64,000 bases of DNA from Eulemur rufifrons (lineage: Eukaryota; Chordata; Mammalia; Primates; Lemuridae), in assembly GCF_041146395.1 (NCBI RefSeq), contig NC_091001.1, positions 105,918,965 through 105,982,964 on the forward strand, written 5' to 3'. The notes beneath the pieces are model-generated. The model saw nothing but the letters and a program-made list of their open reading frames with translations. It did not search any database and had not been told where the DNA came from. Below, one piece after another: positions 50,290 to 61,235 of the stretch (position 1 is its first letter; every line of letters begins with the position of its first letter). The position numbers and the translations under genes are program-made.

Positions 50290-50464
50290 CCCTAGCGGAT
50301 AAAAGGAAGTCTCAAATAGACTAGCAGACTGCTGGGAAACAGATAAGTGGGAGCATGGAGAAGAAATGTTCTGAGAATGGACACTTCGAGTTATATAAAA
50401 GAACCTACAAGAGAAAAAGAATTGGCTTCCAATATCTGCCAGCACCAGCAAGCTTGAAGTCAGG

Positions 50465-50644
50465 TAGTACGTGATGGAAAAGCATAAACTCTTGAGTCAG
50501 ATTTTCTGGAATAAAATTCTTGCTCTTCAATTATGTTCAAAAAGCAAGGTAAAACTGACTAACTTGTGCAAATGATTTAATCTGTAATTCTTTGTGCCTT
50601 TGGTTTCCTCTTTTAAAAAATGGGTGTAATAAAAGTTCCATTTA
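50465..50644 (+). mobile_element. MIR SINE, first part, interrupted by Alu
   Basis: MIR: 'ataaactcttgagtcagatt', 'cttgtgcaaatgatttaatc', 'gtgcctttggtttcctcttt', 'taaaaaatgggtgtaataaa'. Resumes after the Alu at 50997. Confidence 0.75.
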
Positions 50645-50984
<340 letters not shown>

Positions 50985-50996
50985 AAAAGTTCCATT

Positions 50997-51040
50997 GATT
51001 AGCACACGGTAAGCAATCAATATCATCATCACAATATCAG
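50997..51040 (+). mobile_element. MIR SINE, second part
   Basis: 'gattagcacacggtaagcaa' followed by 'tcaatatcatcatcac', the MIR 3' end pattern. Confidence 0.5.
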
Positions 51041-51387
51041 TTCAGCTAAAATTTTCTAAGCACAAAACTCCTACCTGTCCTATTTCTGAAAGTTTTGAAA
51101 ACATTTTTGATGGGGATTATTTCTCAGATTTATTATGGAAATAATAGTTCAATTAAGAAGTTTAATTTACCCATATGTTCTTCTCGCACTCTATTTTTGA
51201 GTCTGGAAATGAAAATTCCTAGGCAAAACGAAGGAATAATTCGACCATGCCTCCCTTTCCTATGTTCAACTTCTAGGTCAAACTAGGTCAAAGGGATGGG
51301 AGTGGGGGTGAGGGAAAAGATTGTACTTTAAATTGAGTTAAGAATATTGATAGGTATCTTTGACTGACGTAATCATTTCTTAATTTT

Positions 51388-51424
51388 GTGCGTGTGTGTG
51401 TGTGTATGTGTGTGTGTCTGTGTA
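51388..51424. repeat. (TG)n microsatellite
   Basis: Imperfect TG repeat, about 37 bp. Confidence 0.9.
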
Positions 51425-51439
51425 AGCAAAGTTCAGTGA

Positions 51440-51678
51440 TATATAATTTACATACAGGAACTTTCATCCTTTTTAGATGCATAGTTCTATGAATTTTGTC
51501 AAATATATATATTTGTGTACTACAAACAAAATAGAGTTAAGAATATTTTCATCTCCTTAAAAATTCCCTTCCATCCCTTTATGGTAATCCCCCTGGTCCC
51601 AACTCCTGACAACTGACAACTACTGATCTAATTTCCATTCCTCTTTTTTTGTTTTTCTAGAAGGCAGTATAAATGAAC
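51440..51678 (-). mobile_element. L1M 3' region, antisense, left part
   Basis: Antisense L1M: 'tctatgaattttgtcaaata', 'aaaaattcccttccatccct', 'caactactgatctaatttcc', 'tttttctagaaggcagtata'. Split by an LTR and resumed at 52050. Confidence 0.7.
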
Positions 51679-52049
51679 TCTCTCAGTCCATTCAAGCTGC
51701 CGTATCAAAATACCATAAACTGGATAGCTTATAAGCAACAGAAATTTATTTCTTACAATTCTGGAGTCTGGGTAGTCCAAGAGCAAGCCACCAGCACATT
51801 CAGTGTCTGGTGAGTGTCCTAGTTCCTGGTTCATAGGTGGCACCTTCCACCTGTGTTCTCACATAGTGGAAGGGGCGAGCCAGCTGTATCAAGTCTCTTT
51901 TATAAGGGCACTGATTCCATTCATGAGAGTAGAGTGCTCATGACCTACTTACTTCCCAAAGGCCCTACCTTCTAATAATATAACACTGGAGATTATGTTT
52001 CAGCATATACATTTGGGGGGGGGGGAACACATGCATTCAAACTGTATCA
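51679..52049 (-). mobile_element. MaLR LTR (MLT1A-like), antisense
   Basis: Antisense LTR: 'tctcagtccattcaagctgc', 'aataccataaactggatag', 'cagaaatttatttcttaca', 'aagggcactgattccattca', 'cccaaaggccctacctt', and end 'caaactgtatca'. Flanks TGAAC (51674-51678) and TGAAT (52050-52054) match at 4 of 5, fitting a 5-bp ERVL/MaLR duplication. It holds an 11-G run at 52015-52025. Solo LTR. Confidence 0.85.
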
Positions 52050-52200
52050 TGAATTTATATGGTAAATAGTCTTTTTGTATTTGGCTTCTTTCACTTGGCG
52101 TAATGCTTTGGAGATACATCTATATTGTTACATATATCAGTAGTCTATTTCTTTATATTATTGAGCAATATTCCACTGTATGGATTATCTCTAAGTTGAT
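52050..52200 (-). mobile_element. L1M 3' region, antisense, right part
   Basis: Resumes the L1M: 'tttggcttctttcacttggc', 'acatatatcagtagtctatt', 'gagcaatattccactgtat'. Confidence 0.7.
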
Positions 52201-52589
52201 TTTGTGAAGATGTGATCATAGGACTCTGTATTATCTAACATTATGCAGAAAATTCATGGTGTCTACCTACCCTTGTATCCAGGATCAAGGCAAGATGACC
52301 CCTATCAAAAGTAGAGAGGAAACAAAAAAATACACTTGTTTTATTATATTCTATGAGTCATGTTCATTCTGTGATATTTCATGATATAATGGTTGTTTTA
52401 TATTGCATGGTTTCTCATATCTTTTTCTAAGTTGTATCCATTGGAAGTTACAAACTATGTAAGGAAAGTATAAATGGACAACCACATTTATAAAGATAAA
52501 GACTGTAAAACGTAAAGAGGTAAAGACATTCTGGAATCCATACAGCGAATAATTAAAATAACAAGGATGATAATAGCTTATATTTGTTG

Positions 52590-52810
52590 AGGGCACACTA
52601 CATGACACATATTATGGAAAGCATTTTTTCTGTTTTATAACATTTGATTTTTAAAAAAAATTATTCCTCTACTTGTTTAACTTTTTTCTCATTTTACATA
52701 TGGGAAAAATAGAGAGGTGTGAGGTTAACATCACATAGCTAGGATAGCCTTTATTTAAATTAGCATTTGTTTAGCTCAGATCATTAGTCCTAACGCCTTT
52801 TCCATTCTGC
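52590..52810 (-). mobile_element. MIR SINE
   Basis: Antisense MIR: 'actacatgacacatattatg', 'ctcattttacatatgggaaa', 'gaggttaacatcacatagct', 'attagtcctaacgcc'. Confidence 0.65.
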
Positions 52811-54527
52811 TGTGTGACTGCTAAATAGAAAGACTAAGACAGAATTCTCATGCCATTGCTTTTTGCATAGTATCGTTTTGCTTTATATGTCGAATAGTAA
52901 GACCCAGCATGCACTGCAAAAGAAAGCAAAGGGAGAAGCATTCAGTGACTATGCAAACAGGCACACCTATACACACATGCATACCTACGTGTATATGATC
53001 ATATATAAGATCACAAAATCATACACATGATTTTTTTCTCTATACTAATATTTTCTTTTTATCTCAAAATATTTTTCTAAGAATTAAGATACAAATACTT
53101 AATATATTCATACTGGATACATAGAAAATTTTGAAACATTCTTGAAGAATCTTTGGCTGGAAATTACAAAATATCTAGATTAGTCCATGAAATCACTCCC
53201 TCTCCATCACTGCTATTTCACTATTAATTCTGGCATTGAGAATTTAATTTTAAAGTTGTTATAGGAAGATAATTAATCAGTGCTTGTCATACAGTGATAT
53301 GAACGTTAATTGGGGTACTTTTATCTCTGTATCTTTTGAAATGCTAAAAACCTCAGATGGTGGTGGGATTTTGGTATATTTCTAACTTGTTCTTGTGTAA
53401 AACACCCATTATTCCTTAATGGGGTCAACTTCCTAATATGAGAGAATTTAACATCATCTTAACATTTTTATCACTGGTATGTGGTCTGAAGCAATTGATC
53501 ATATTCTTATTTTTACTAGGTCACTCCAACTCAATACTTTTTTCCAAATATTTCTGTATTCTGTAAAACACAGAGATGGAAGGGAGTGTGTTCTTTTATT
53601 AAACACATTCTTTGCTTCCGTCCACGGGGATAAGTCACAAAGTATAAACAATATGCTCTGTGAGATTTATACTGTCCTGATTATATTAGTTTATCTGCCA
53701 CCAAGCATTGTGCACATTTAAAATAAAAAATAAAAGCAATCTAGTGATAGCAAAGATCCCTATTTTTCTTCTTCATAAGAGCCATTAGAATATTTTAAAT
53801 TATGTGGCAAAGTGGCCAGTTTATTCTCTCATTCCAAACACTCTCAGAGAATGAAAATCTTTTGTTCTCCAAGTTTAATTCTTCAAGTGTTCATGTTTAT
53901 TATGTTAGAAGTTTTCTAAACTGGAAATGTATTTTTAAGAAAAACACATTTTGCTTTCAAGAGAGTTAAGTCATTTATTATTTAAAATGCTAGGCAAGAC
54001 TTAGCAAAAGCTTTTCTTGGAGACAACACAAAGAAGTTAAAGTGACAGACAAGTTGTATTTGAATATATTTTGTATCTTTGAAGAAAACAAAACGTCACT
54101 CAGCTGGCTGCATGTAGAGACTGACACTGGATTTTTGGAAGACAAAATAACCTGACCCAGGAATTTGAGGTCCTGAACCAGCACTTGTAGTTTGAGCTTG
54201 GGGGACATATGTAACTATTGGAAGGTAGTTAGTTTGTTGATCTCTATAAGCATGAGGATTCCTCTCTTGGGTGATGTGTAAGGAAGGGTTGACACTTAGA
54301 TTTTTAAGAGTATCAGAACTATTTATTTAACAGTTTGGCATTTTCCCCTTTTATCTTGTTCCCTCTGGCTGTTTCTTTTCTGGCCTCTATTGTAGATTCC
54401 CATATTTTTGGAAATTAACCACAACTTGCAGATAATAATTTGATTTTTCAACTTGTATACTTTATATAAATATTGTTTCTAATTATCCCAACAATCTTGC
54501 AAAACAGATATTCTGTGCCATTTTTCT
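52811..54527. other. Unrecognised AT-rich DNA
   Basis: No repeat named. Frames at 53479-53721 and 53990-54208 have no recognisable domain. Confidence 0.4.
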
Positions 54528-54867
54528 GGCTTTGCTGAGGTATAATTGAATAATAAAAATTATATATTTCAGTTATACATTGTGATATTGTTTTATATTT
54601 GTATACATCGTGATAATATTATTAAAATCAAGCTAAATAACATCTGTATTGCCTCACATACTTTTCTGTGTGTGGTTAGAGTTGATACTCAAGATCTACA
54701 CTTTTTGCAGACTTTAAGTATGCATTATTATTAGCTACAGTCATCATACTGTACACTTGATTTCCAGAACTTTTTCATTATGTCAGTGAAACTTTGTATC
54801 TTTTGACAAAAATCTCCCTATCTCTTCCACTTGCCAAACCACCTTCTTCTCTCTGTTTCTATGAGTT

Positions 54868-54911
<44 letters not shown>

Positions 54912-55440
54912 TATTCTCTATCCATTCAACTGCTGATGAGAGTTTAGGTTGTTTCCATATCTTGGCTATTATGAATAAAGCTGCAATGAACATGTGAGTG
55001 TAGATAGCTCTTCAACATACTGATTTCAAAATTGTATTCCTATATGCAGATGAATGAAACTGGGCACATATCTTTCACCATATATAAAAATCAACTGAAA
55101 ATGGATTAAAGTCTTGAATATAAGACCTGATGCTATAAAACTACCAGAAGTAAACCTAGAGAAAACTCTTCTGGACATAGGGCTAGGCAAAGAATTCATG
55201 ACAAAGATCTCAAAAGCACAGGCAACAAAAACTCAAATAAACAAATGGGATGTAATTAAACTACAGAGTTTCTATACAGCAAAAGAAATAATCAACAGAG
55301 TGAAGAGACAACCTACAAAATGGGCAAAATATTTGCATGCTATACATCCAATAGGATACTAATATCCAGAATTTACAAGGAACTCAAACAATTCAATAAC
55401 AACAACAACAAAAACCATCCAGTCATTAAAAAGTGGGCTA
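54528..55440. mobile_element. 5'-inverted L1 (L1MB-like)
   Basis: Left part (54528 to about 55055) is an antisense L1 3' end: 'tggctttgctgaggtataat', 'tgattcc..agaactttttc' and 'ctattatgaataaagctgca'. From about 55060 the sequence turns to sense ORF2 C-terminal coding: 'tataagacctgatgctataa', then an 82-codon frame (55114-55362) with LGKEFMTKISKAQATKTQ, INKWDVIKLQSFYTAKE and RQPTKWAKYLHA blocks. The order is that of a minus-oriented L1 whose 5' part was inverted by twin priming, with about 110 ORF2 codons missing between. Confidence 0.7.
54868..54914. repeat. (AT)n(AC)n microsatellite
   Basis: About 30 bp of AT followed by ACACACACACAC, inside the L1. Confidence 0.95.
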
Positions 55441-55564
55441 AGAACATGGGTAGACATTTTTGAAAAGAGGGCATCCTTTTGCTTCAGTTTGAACTTCCTT
55501 TAGCATTTTTTATGAGGCAGATATAATTATGATAAACCCCCTCGGCTTTTGTTTTTCTGGAAAA

Positions 55565-57540
55565 GTTTTTATATTTTCTTCATTTTTATTGATACATAAT
55601 AGTTGCATATATTTATGGGATACACAATTGTTTTCTTGATACATGCATACAATATAAAATGATCAAATCAGAGCAATTGCGATATTTATCACCTCAAATT
55701 TTGTCATTTCTTTCTGTTGGGAACATTTTAAATCTTCTAGCTATTTTGAAATATACTATAAATTCTTATTATCTATAGTCACCCTACTGTACTATCTCTT
55801 CTTCATATGAAGGACAGCTTTGCAAAGTATATTTCTGTTGGGCAGTTGTTTTCTTTTGGTAATTTGAATATATCATCCCACTTTCTTTTGACCTGCAAGG
55901 TTTCTGCTGAGACATCTGATAACCTCATGGCCATTCCCTTGTATTTGACAAGATCTTTTTTTGTTCTTTGTGCTTTCAAATATCTCTCTTTTTTATTGAT
56001 ATTTCACAGTTTGATTATAATGTGTATTGGTAAAGTTTTCTTTGGTTTGAACCTGTTTGGAGACTTTTAAGCTTTATGTATCTGGATGTTCATATCCATT
56101 TTCATCCATTATTTCTTAAAATAAGCTTACTGCCCCTTTTGTCCTTCTTCTTTTTTTTTGTAAAATTTCCCTTATTTAGATGTTATTCTCTTTATGGTGC
56201 CCTGTAAATCCCACAGGTATCAATTCTTTATTTTTTTTTCCTCTTCTGACTGAATACTTTCAAATGACCTCTGCTTCAGTTCACATATTCATTCCTCTGG
56301 TTGATCAAGTCTGCTGTTGATGCTCTCTGTTACATGTTTTAGTTCACTTATTGTATTCTTCTGCTCTATATTTCTATTTGGTTCTTTGTTATGATTTCTA
56401 TCTCTTTGTTGAACTTCTAATTTTGCTTTTGTAATGTTCACCTCATTCTTTTTTTCAATTGACTATCTGTGTTTTCTTGTAGCTTGCTGATCTTCCTTAA
56501 AACAGTTATTTTAAATTTCCCATTAGGAAATTAGTAGATCTCCATTTTTGGGGGGTTGGTTACTCAAAATTTTTTGATGTTTCTTTAGTGGTCTCATGTT
56601 CCCTTGATTTTTCATGTTCTTTGTAGTCTTGCATTGCTGACTTTGCATTGCAAGAAGGAGTCACCTCTTCAACTCTTTACCAACTGTGTGTGAGCAAAAA
56701 AACCTTCACAGATCATCCCAACTTTGGAATCTGAGGGTCTTTCAGACATATTCTGTAGATGTGTTCACTCCACAACTCATGGTACATCTTGGGGGTAATT
56801 CTTAAGATTTAATGTATTCTCTCAATTTTGCAAATCCAGGTAAGGTGCAGAGAGTCTCCTGTTTGTTTTTCATACAGCAATGCCCTGAAATGTTCAAGTT
56901 TTTGTGCCTTCTCTCAATTCCATAGAGTAAAGCCAGCTGTCTTCTTGAGAGGCTTGTACTCAGTGTCTTCAGAGATGCAGTTGAAGAGATGACTTGTGCA
57001 ATCAAGAGTGAGGCACATAGAGCATTTGTGGTGCCCATGGGCCAGTTGGGAGGTCCACAAGAGAGTGTCTCAAGCTTTATGATGGGGTCCATGGAGCGGG
57101 TAGTAAGGCTCATGACTTCTCTGTTCTCTTCCCATCCTCTCCCAACCTCTTATCTATGCTTGCTGATTATCTCAGTATTCTGGGTAGAGTTAGAAAGATG
57201 TGGATCTTTGGAGTAGTTTCTTGTATGGATAGGAGAATGGGCACTCACTCACCATACTCTCACTTTCGCCATGGGAGAATTCATAGCATTAGAGGGTCTT
57301 CCTTAGCACTGAACTGTGCTACCTTGGTGGAGAGGTGACATGGTTAAAGTGTAACTGTTCTTCTTATGCTTTTCAATGCATCTATTTTTCTAATTTTTGT
57401 TCTAACCCTGAGCTGGAACTTCTTAGTTGGACGCCCAGACTCCCACAAAGGTACTCTTGTCCTTGAGTAATTGTCAAAATCAATACTTTTGTGGGGAAGA
57501 TGACAGAAGAAAGCAATCTATTCCACCATCTTTCTGATGT
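55565..57540 (-). mobile_element. L1M, 3' end joined to 5' region, antisense
   Basis: 55565-55803 is an antisense L1 3' end ('ttattgatacataatagttg', 'gatcaaatcagagcaattgc', 'atagtcaccctactgtacta'). From about 55820 the antisense L1M 5' region follows: 'cagtttgattataatgtgta', 'tgatcaagtctgctgttgat', 'ctatctctttgttgaacttc', ending near 57540 with 'ccaccatctttctgatgtcc'. ORF2 is missing, so it is either an internally deleted copy or two copies joined. Short frames in it are chance. Confidence 0.6.
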
Positions 57541-57754
57541 CCTATACCCCATCTTTAATATAAATAATCTAAAATTCTGCTAAAAAAATTGCCCCAAATC
57601 ATATAATAAATAATGCTAAGTCAAAATTTTAGCAGATATGTATGACTTGAAAGTCTATATTTTTCTGCTGGGCCGTGCTGTATTTCCCAAACCTGGTATC
57701 TCTGCCCATTGGTTAGCTGTCCTGCATCTACCTAAGCCTCATCAGCAACAGTTT

Positions 57755-57960
57755 GATTATTGTACAACCTCTGCTTCAGGGTCAGATAACCTGACTCCAC
57801 AATATTTCCCCATCTTTAGCATCAGGAAAATAAGAATGACAGTCACATAGTGTTTCTTGGATGACAAAATAAATTAAATGCGTATACAACCTTAGTACAA
57901 TGTCTGCCATATAAAAAGCATCCAATAAATAACTTCTGTGGTTATTGTGGTTGTCATTCT
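57755..57960 (+). mobile_element. MIR SINE
   Basis: MIR in order: 'tctgcttcagggtcagataa', 'cctgactccacaatatttcc', 'tcaggaaaataagaatgaca', 'cttagtacaatgtctgccat', 'catccaataaataac'. Confidence 0.7.
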
Positions 57961-58584
57961 TTTTTTCTTGTAGAATGAGGAGAATGGTAATAGCATATGT
58001 GGACTTAGAGATAATTTTTTGCTTTTTAGTTCTACCAACAAATTAAGACCTGTAACCATTATTTTCTATTATATATATGTTTAAAAGTTCATTCTTTTTA
58101 TAATTATTTGCATTTCAAACTGTATGATGTTTCTAACTTGAAGTTATCTTCACTGATATCATTAAATAGTAAAGATATTTTGCGAATAAATATATGCCTT
58201 TGTACAATATTCTTAATCATACAACATTCATTTTTTTAAAAATATATTAAGTATTAATATTTTCAGTAGTCCATATTTAATATATGTACATACTACCTAA
58301 AGATGAGATTATTTTCTTGAAGTATTTATGACTTCCTTTACGTGTCCTTTATGAAGTACATTAGAGTCCTAGAACTTCTAGTTGTCATTTCTACAAGGCT
58401 TGTGTAGACATAATAATATTATATCACAATCATTCTGCACTCCATTTTATTCAAATCCCCAAATGCAGCTCTAAACATCACGGCTTCTGCACCTATGTAG
58501 AGGTATTCTGGATTTTTCTAGCAAAACTAAGATGGATTTTTGTAACATTTTAACCTCCTGAATTGCAATGTGTCTTTTAAACAG
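57961..58584. other. Unrecognised AT-rich DNA
   Basis: No repeat named. It would be intron if the exon at 58585 is real. Confidence 0.4.
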
Positions 58585-58782
58585 TCATCTTGCAGTACAC
58601 CAGGTATCAGCCATAATGTCGGCGTTTATGACCCAAGCATTCACAAACATCAAATGCAGCAACATCACAATTTAAAAGAAACTTCCAGAAACAATGTGGA
58701 AAATGTTTTCAATCCCCAATATCAAGTTGACTGCAGAGGAGATGAGGAAGGTGACAAATCAGAAGTTTGGGGCAATATTTAA
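58585..58782 (+). CDS. Candidate terminal coding exon, unknown protein (weak)
   Basis: I do not recognise a protein. An acceptor-like site (TGTCTTTTAAACAG) ends at 58584 and opens a phase-0 frame of 65 codons plus stop. The peptide starts SSCSTPGISHNVGVYDPSIH and ends with an acidic GDEEGDKSEVWGNI tail. It is hydrophilic, without low complexity, and carries an NPQY sequence like the NPXY motif in cytoplasmic tails of some receptors. The sequence is not a repeat I know, unlike most other open frames here. Against it: 65 codons is within chance in this window, no partner exon is visible, and the nearest AATAAA is about 500 bp downstream (59281). A chance frame is the main alternative. Confidence 0.2.
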   Translation, partial: SSCSTPGISHNVGVYDPSIHKHQMQQHHNLKETSRNNVENVFNPQYQVDCRGDEEGDKSEVWGNI

Positions 58783-59109
58783 AAAACAGGAGTAAATGCT
58801 AGGAATCTACCTGAATGCCTATTAGTTCTTTATGAGTTATTTTAAGACATTCAGCAATACAAATAATTTTCTTGAGCACAGAGTATTACAATACAAGGAT
58901 TAAACATAGGACTGACAACTATGAATTGAAAAGTGTTCAAAAAATCACAGTTCAAATGTGTGGAAATTTTAAGAATAATTCAAACTAGTTTTTACTAAGT
59001 CTTAAAGAGCTTTTTCATTACTAACACAGTGAGAATTCTACATAATAATTGCAATGTGCCAGAGTTTCGTTGGCATTATTTTATATTTCTTATCACACAT
59101 AATATAATG
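58783..59109. other. Unrecognised AT-rich DNA
   Basis: Nothing recognised. It would be 3' UTR if the preceding exon is real. Confidence 0.35.
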
Positions 59110-59290
59110 GTACATTTTATAAATAATGATGTTTTAGATCCGCTGAAGTAAGGTCTTCAACTGTCTGCTGCTCCATAAGAATATGAGCTTCCTCAGGAGT
59201 ACTATGTGCTACTCATTCTTGCATTCTTTTTGTGAAGTTCAGCATTTGGAATAGGAAGAAAAGTATTAAGTAAATATGTGAATAAATAGA
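59110..59290 (-). mobile_element. L2 3' end remnant
   Basis: 'atatgagcttcctcaggagt' and 'agtaaatatgtgaataaata' fit an antisense L2 tail. Confidence 0.4.
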
Positions 59291-59389
59291 TTAAAGACTT
59301 GTTTTTGTGTCTATAGCTTGTCTCCCTCAACTGCAACAAAAACTTTTGATTCATTTTTTGATTTATGCATTGGGAACTTATTGAGTTTC

Positions 59390-59840
59390 TATTATCTAAG
59401 ATATTTAAAGTGTATTAAAATACAGTTTCTGCTTTTAAAGAACTCATGGTCTAATGCATAAATAGTCACATACACAGAAAGATACACAAGCTTGTGCCGA
59501 AGGCTGTAATAGAAGTGTGTTTGAGATTCAATGGAAACATAAAAAATGATGCTATAAATTCAGTCTGGTGTGTTGGGGAATATTTTCTAGGAGGAGTGGC
59601 TCTTAAGTTGAGACTTGTATGGGGAAAATGTGTTTTCAAAGTAAATTAGGTAAGGGGGCCTTTCTAGATACAGGGATAAACATCCATAAAGCAAGTGGTG
59701 CAAAGAACAGTCAAGAGTCTAGTATGGCAAAGAATTAAGTACACGTGCATAGGAAATTAGAAGTACTGGGGCATGTAGCCAGAGAAAAATAGAGAGATAG
59801 GTTGTGAAGACTTTTATGCAGTGATAAATCTGATAGATTT
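59390..59840 (-). mobile_element. L2 fragment
   Basis: Antisense L2: 'taaagaactcatggtctaat', 'aggaggagtggctcttaagt', 'tgagacttgtatgggg', 'aagcaagtggtgcaaagaac', and 'gaagacttttatgcag'. Confidence 0.55.
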
Positions 59841-60884
59841 ACAATTCATAAAAAATACCCCACAAACAATGTAAAGCAAAAGCTTGCACAAAGTTGACTC
59901 CCAATTAATCGTGGAAGGATTCTATGTGCTAATTCATGATATGAGTGGACAGTGTAAAAGGAACTTAAGAGTTTCTCTCCAGAAGTATTAATAGTAAGAC
60001 TTCCTGGGAAGGTTGACTGAGAAAATGAAAAGGAGAAAAATCTATTGTTTCTAATAGGCACTAATGCATTCTGCCTTTCCCTAGAGACCATTTCAATTTA
60101 TTTGTTTATCTATTTGTTATTTTCAGTAATTTAATATCACTGCTCATCGCCAAGACATGGGTGTTTGACCCTGGAGAGAACAGGTAATTTGTTTTTGAAT
60201 TTGAATAGAAGATTAAGAAAGGGGGGTTGTGATGTTGACATGTGCATGCTGATAAATGTGTCTGTAAATGTAGAAGTTCATTACCAGACAGTGACCCTTG
60301 AAAGTGTCATGTTGACAATGCCAGAGATAATCACCACTGCATGAACTAGGAGTCAGGCAGTCAAGCTAGGTTAGTTAGATCCCAGAAGAAGTCAAAGATC
60401 TTTCCACATCCATTTTAATTCATTCTCTCTATGTTATTTCTTTTGGTATTTATAATAGAACCTTTTACGTATCTGTTTGTTTCTTCATGAGAAACAGAGA
60501 AAACAAGGCTTCTGAACTATGCCTCAAAGTTGTTAATCATGTCTGTATTTCCCCTCTATGTGTTCCATATAGGGAATATTAAGATAATAATGTTTGAAAT
60601 TAATTGGATTTGTTACACTTTTCTTATAATTTTATCATTTTAAATTTTCTAACTATAAAAACCCAGGTATGGTACAAATTTATTACATTTGGTATGCTTA
60701 TGTTACCTGGCCCTTGTTCTAAAGACAGTTTTTAACCTACTTTAAGTATGTTATGATTTACATACACTTTAAAGTTTATATCATGATTTTAATGGCATTT
60801 GGTGTGGCATGAGTATGTTTATAATGTTTTGTATATTTTCGTACGTGCCAGACAGAGGTTGCTTGTAGATCAACAATCCCTGTT
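59841..60884. other. Unrecognised DNA
   Basis: No repeat named. An 81-codon minus-strand frame at 59846-60091 has no recognisable domain. Confidence 0.4.
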
Positions 60885-61235
60885 TTCTGTTTTTGTTTTT
60901 GTTTGTTTTATGATCAAAGAGTTTGCATTTCCGAGCTTCTTTAGCTATTACGTGGTGTTGTAGCCAGCTTAATATAGGTATACATAACTTCCAGGCTTGG
61001 GACATAAAATTTTTCTTCTGTACTTTGATACAGATGATCAGAGTGACCTTAGAAGCCAGGCTTTGAAGAAGATAGTGCAGGTGCCTGAATGTATTCTGGT
61101 GAGCAGAGCCCTGTATCCACCCACTGACCATGGACACCCCCATTGTACTGTTATGTGTGAGAGTCATATGTATATTACCTTAAATCACTGAAACGATGGT
61201 CTTGGTTTGTTACAGTACTAAAGCTCACCTTAACA
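60885..61235 (+). mobile_element. MaLR-type LTR (MLT1-like)
   Basis: LTR pattern: 'ataacttccaggcttgggac', 'agtgaccttagaagccaggc', 'tttgaagaagatagtgcagg', 'gagcagagccctgtatccac', 'ccactgaccatggacacccc', then 'taaatcactgaaacgatggt' and 'tggtttgttacagtac'. The 128-codon minus-strand frame at 60781-61167 lies antisense to it and is not a gene. Confidence 0.6.

Noticed and set aside
49067..50451. Cluster of overlapping 60-96 codon frames as a compact gene
   Set aside because: Frames overlap on both strands in several phases and map to DNA-transposon remnants in GC-richer DNA, where stops are rarer.
54868..54914. AT/AC repeat as a regulatory or origin-like structure
   Set aside because: An ordinary microsatellite inside an L1.
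56802..57113. 103-codon minus-strand frame as a gene
   Set aside because: It lies inside the antisense L1M 5' region.
60781..61167. 128-codon minus-strand frame as a gene
   Set aside because: It runs antisense through an old MaLR-type LTR.
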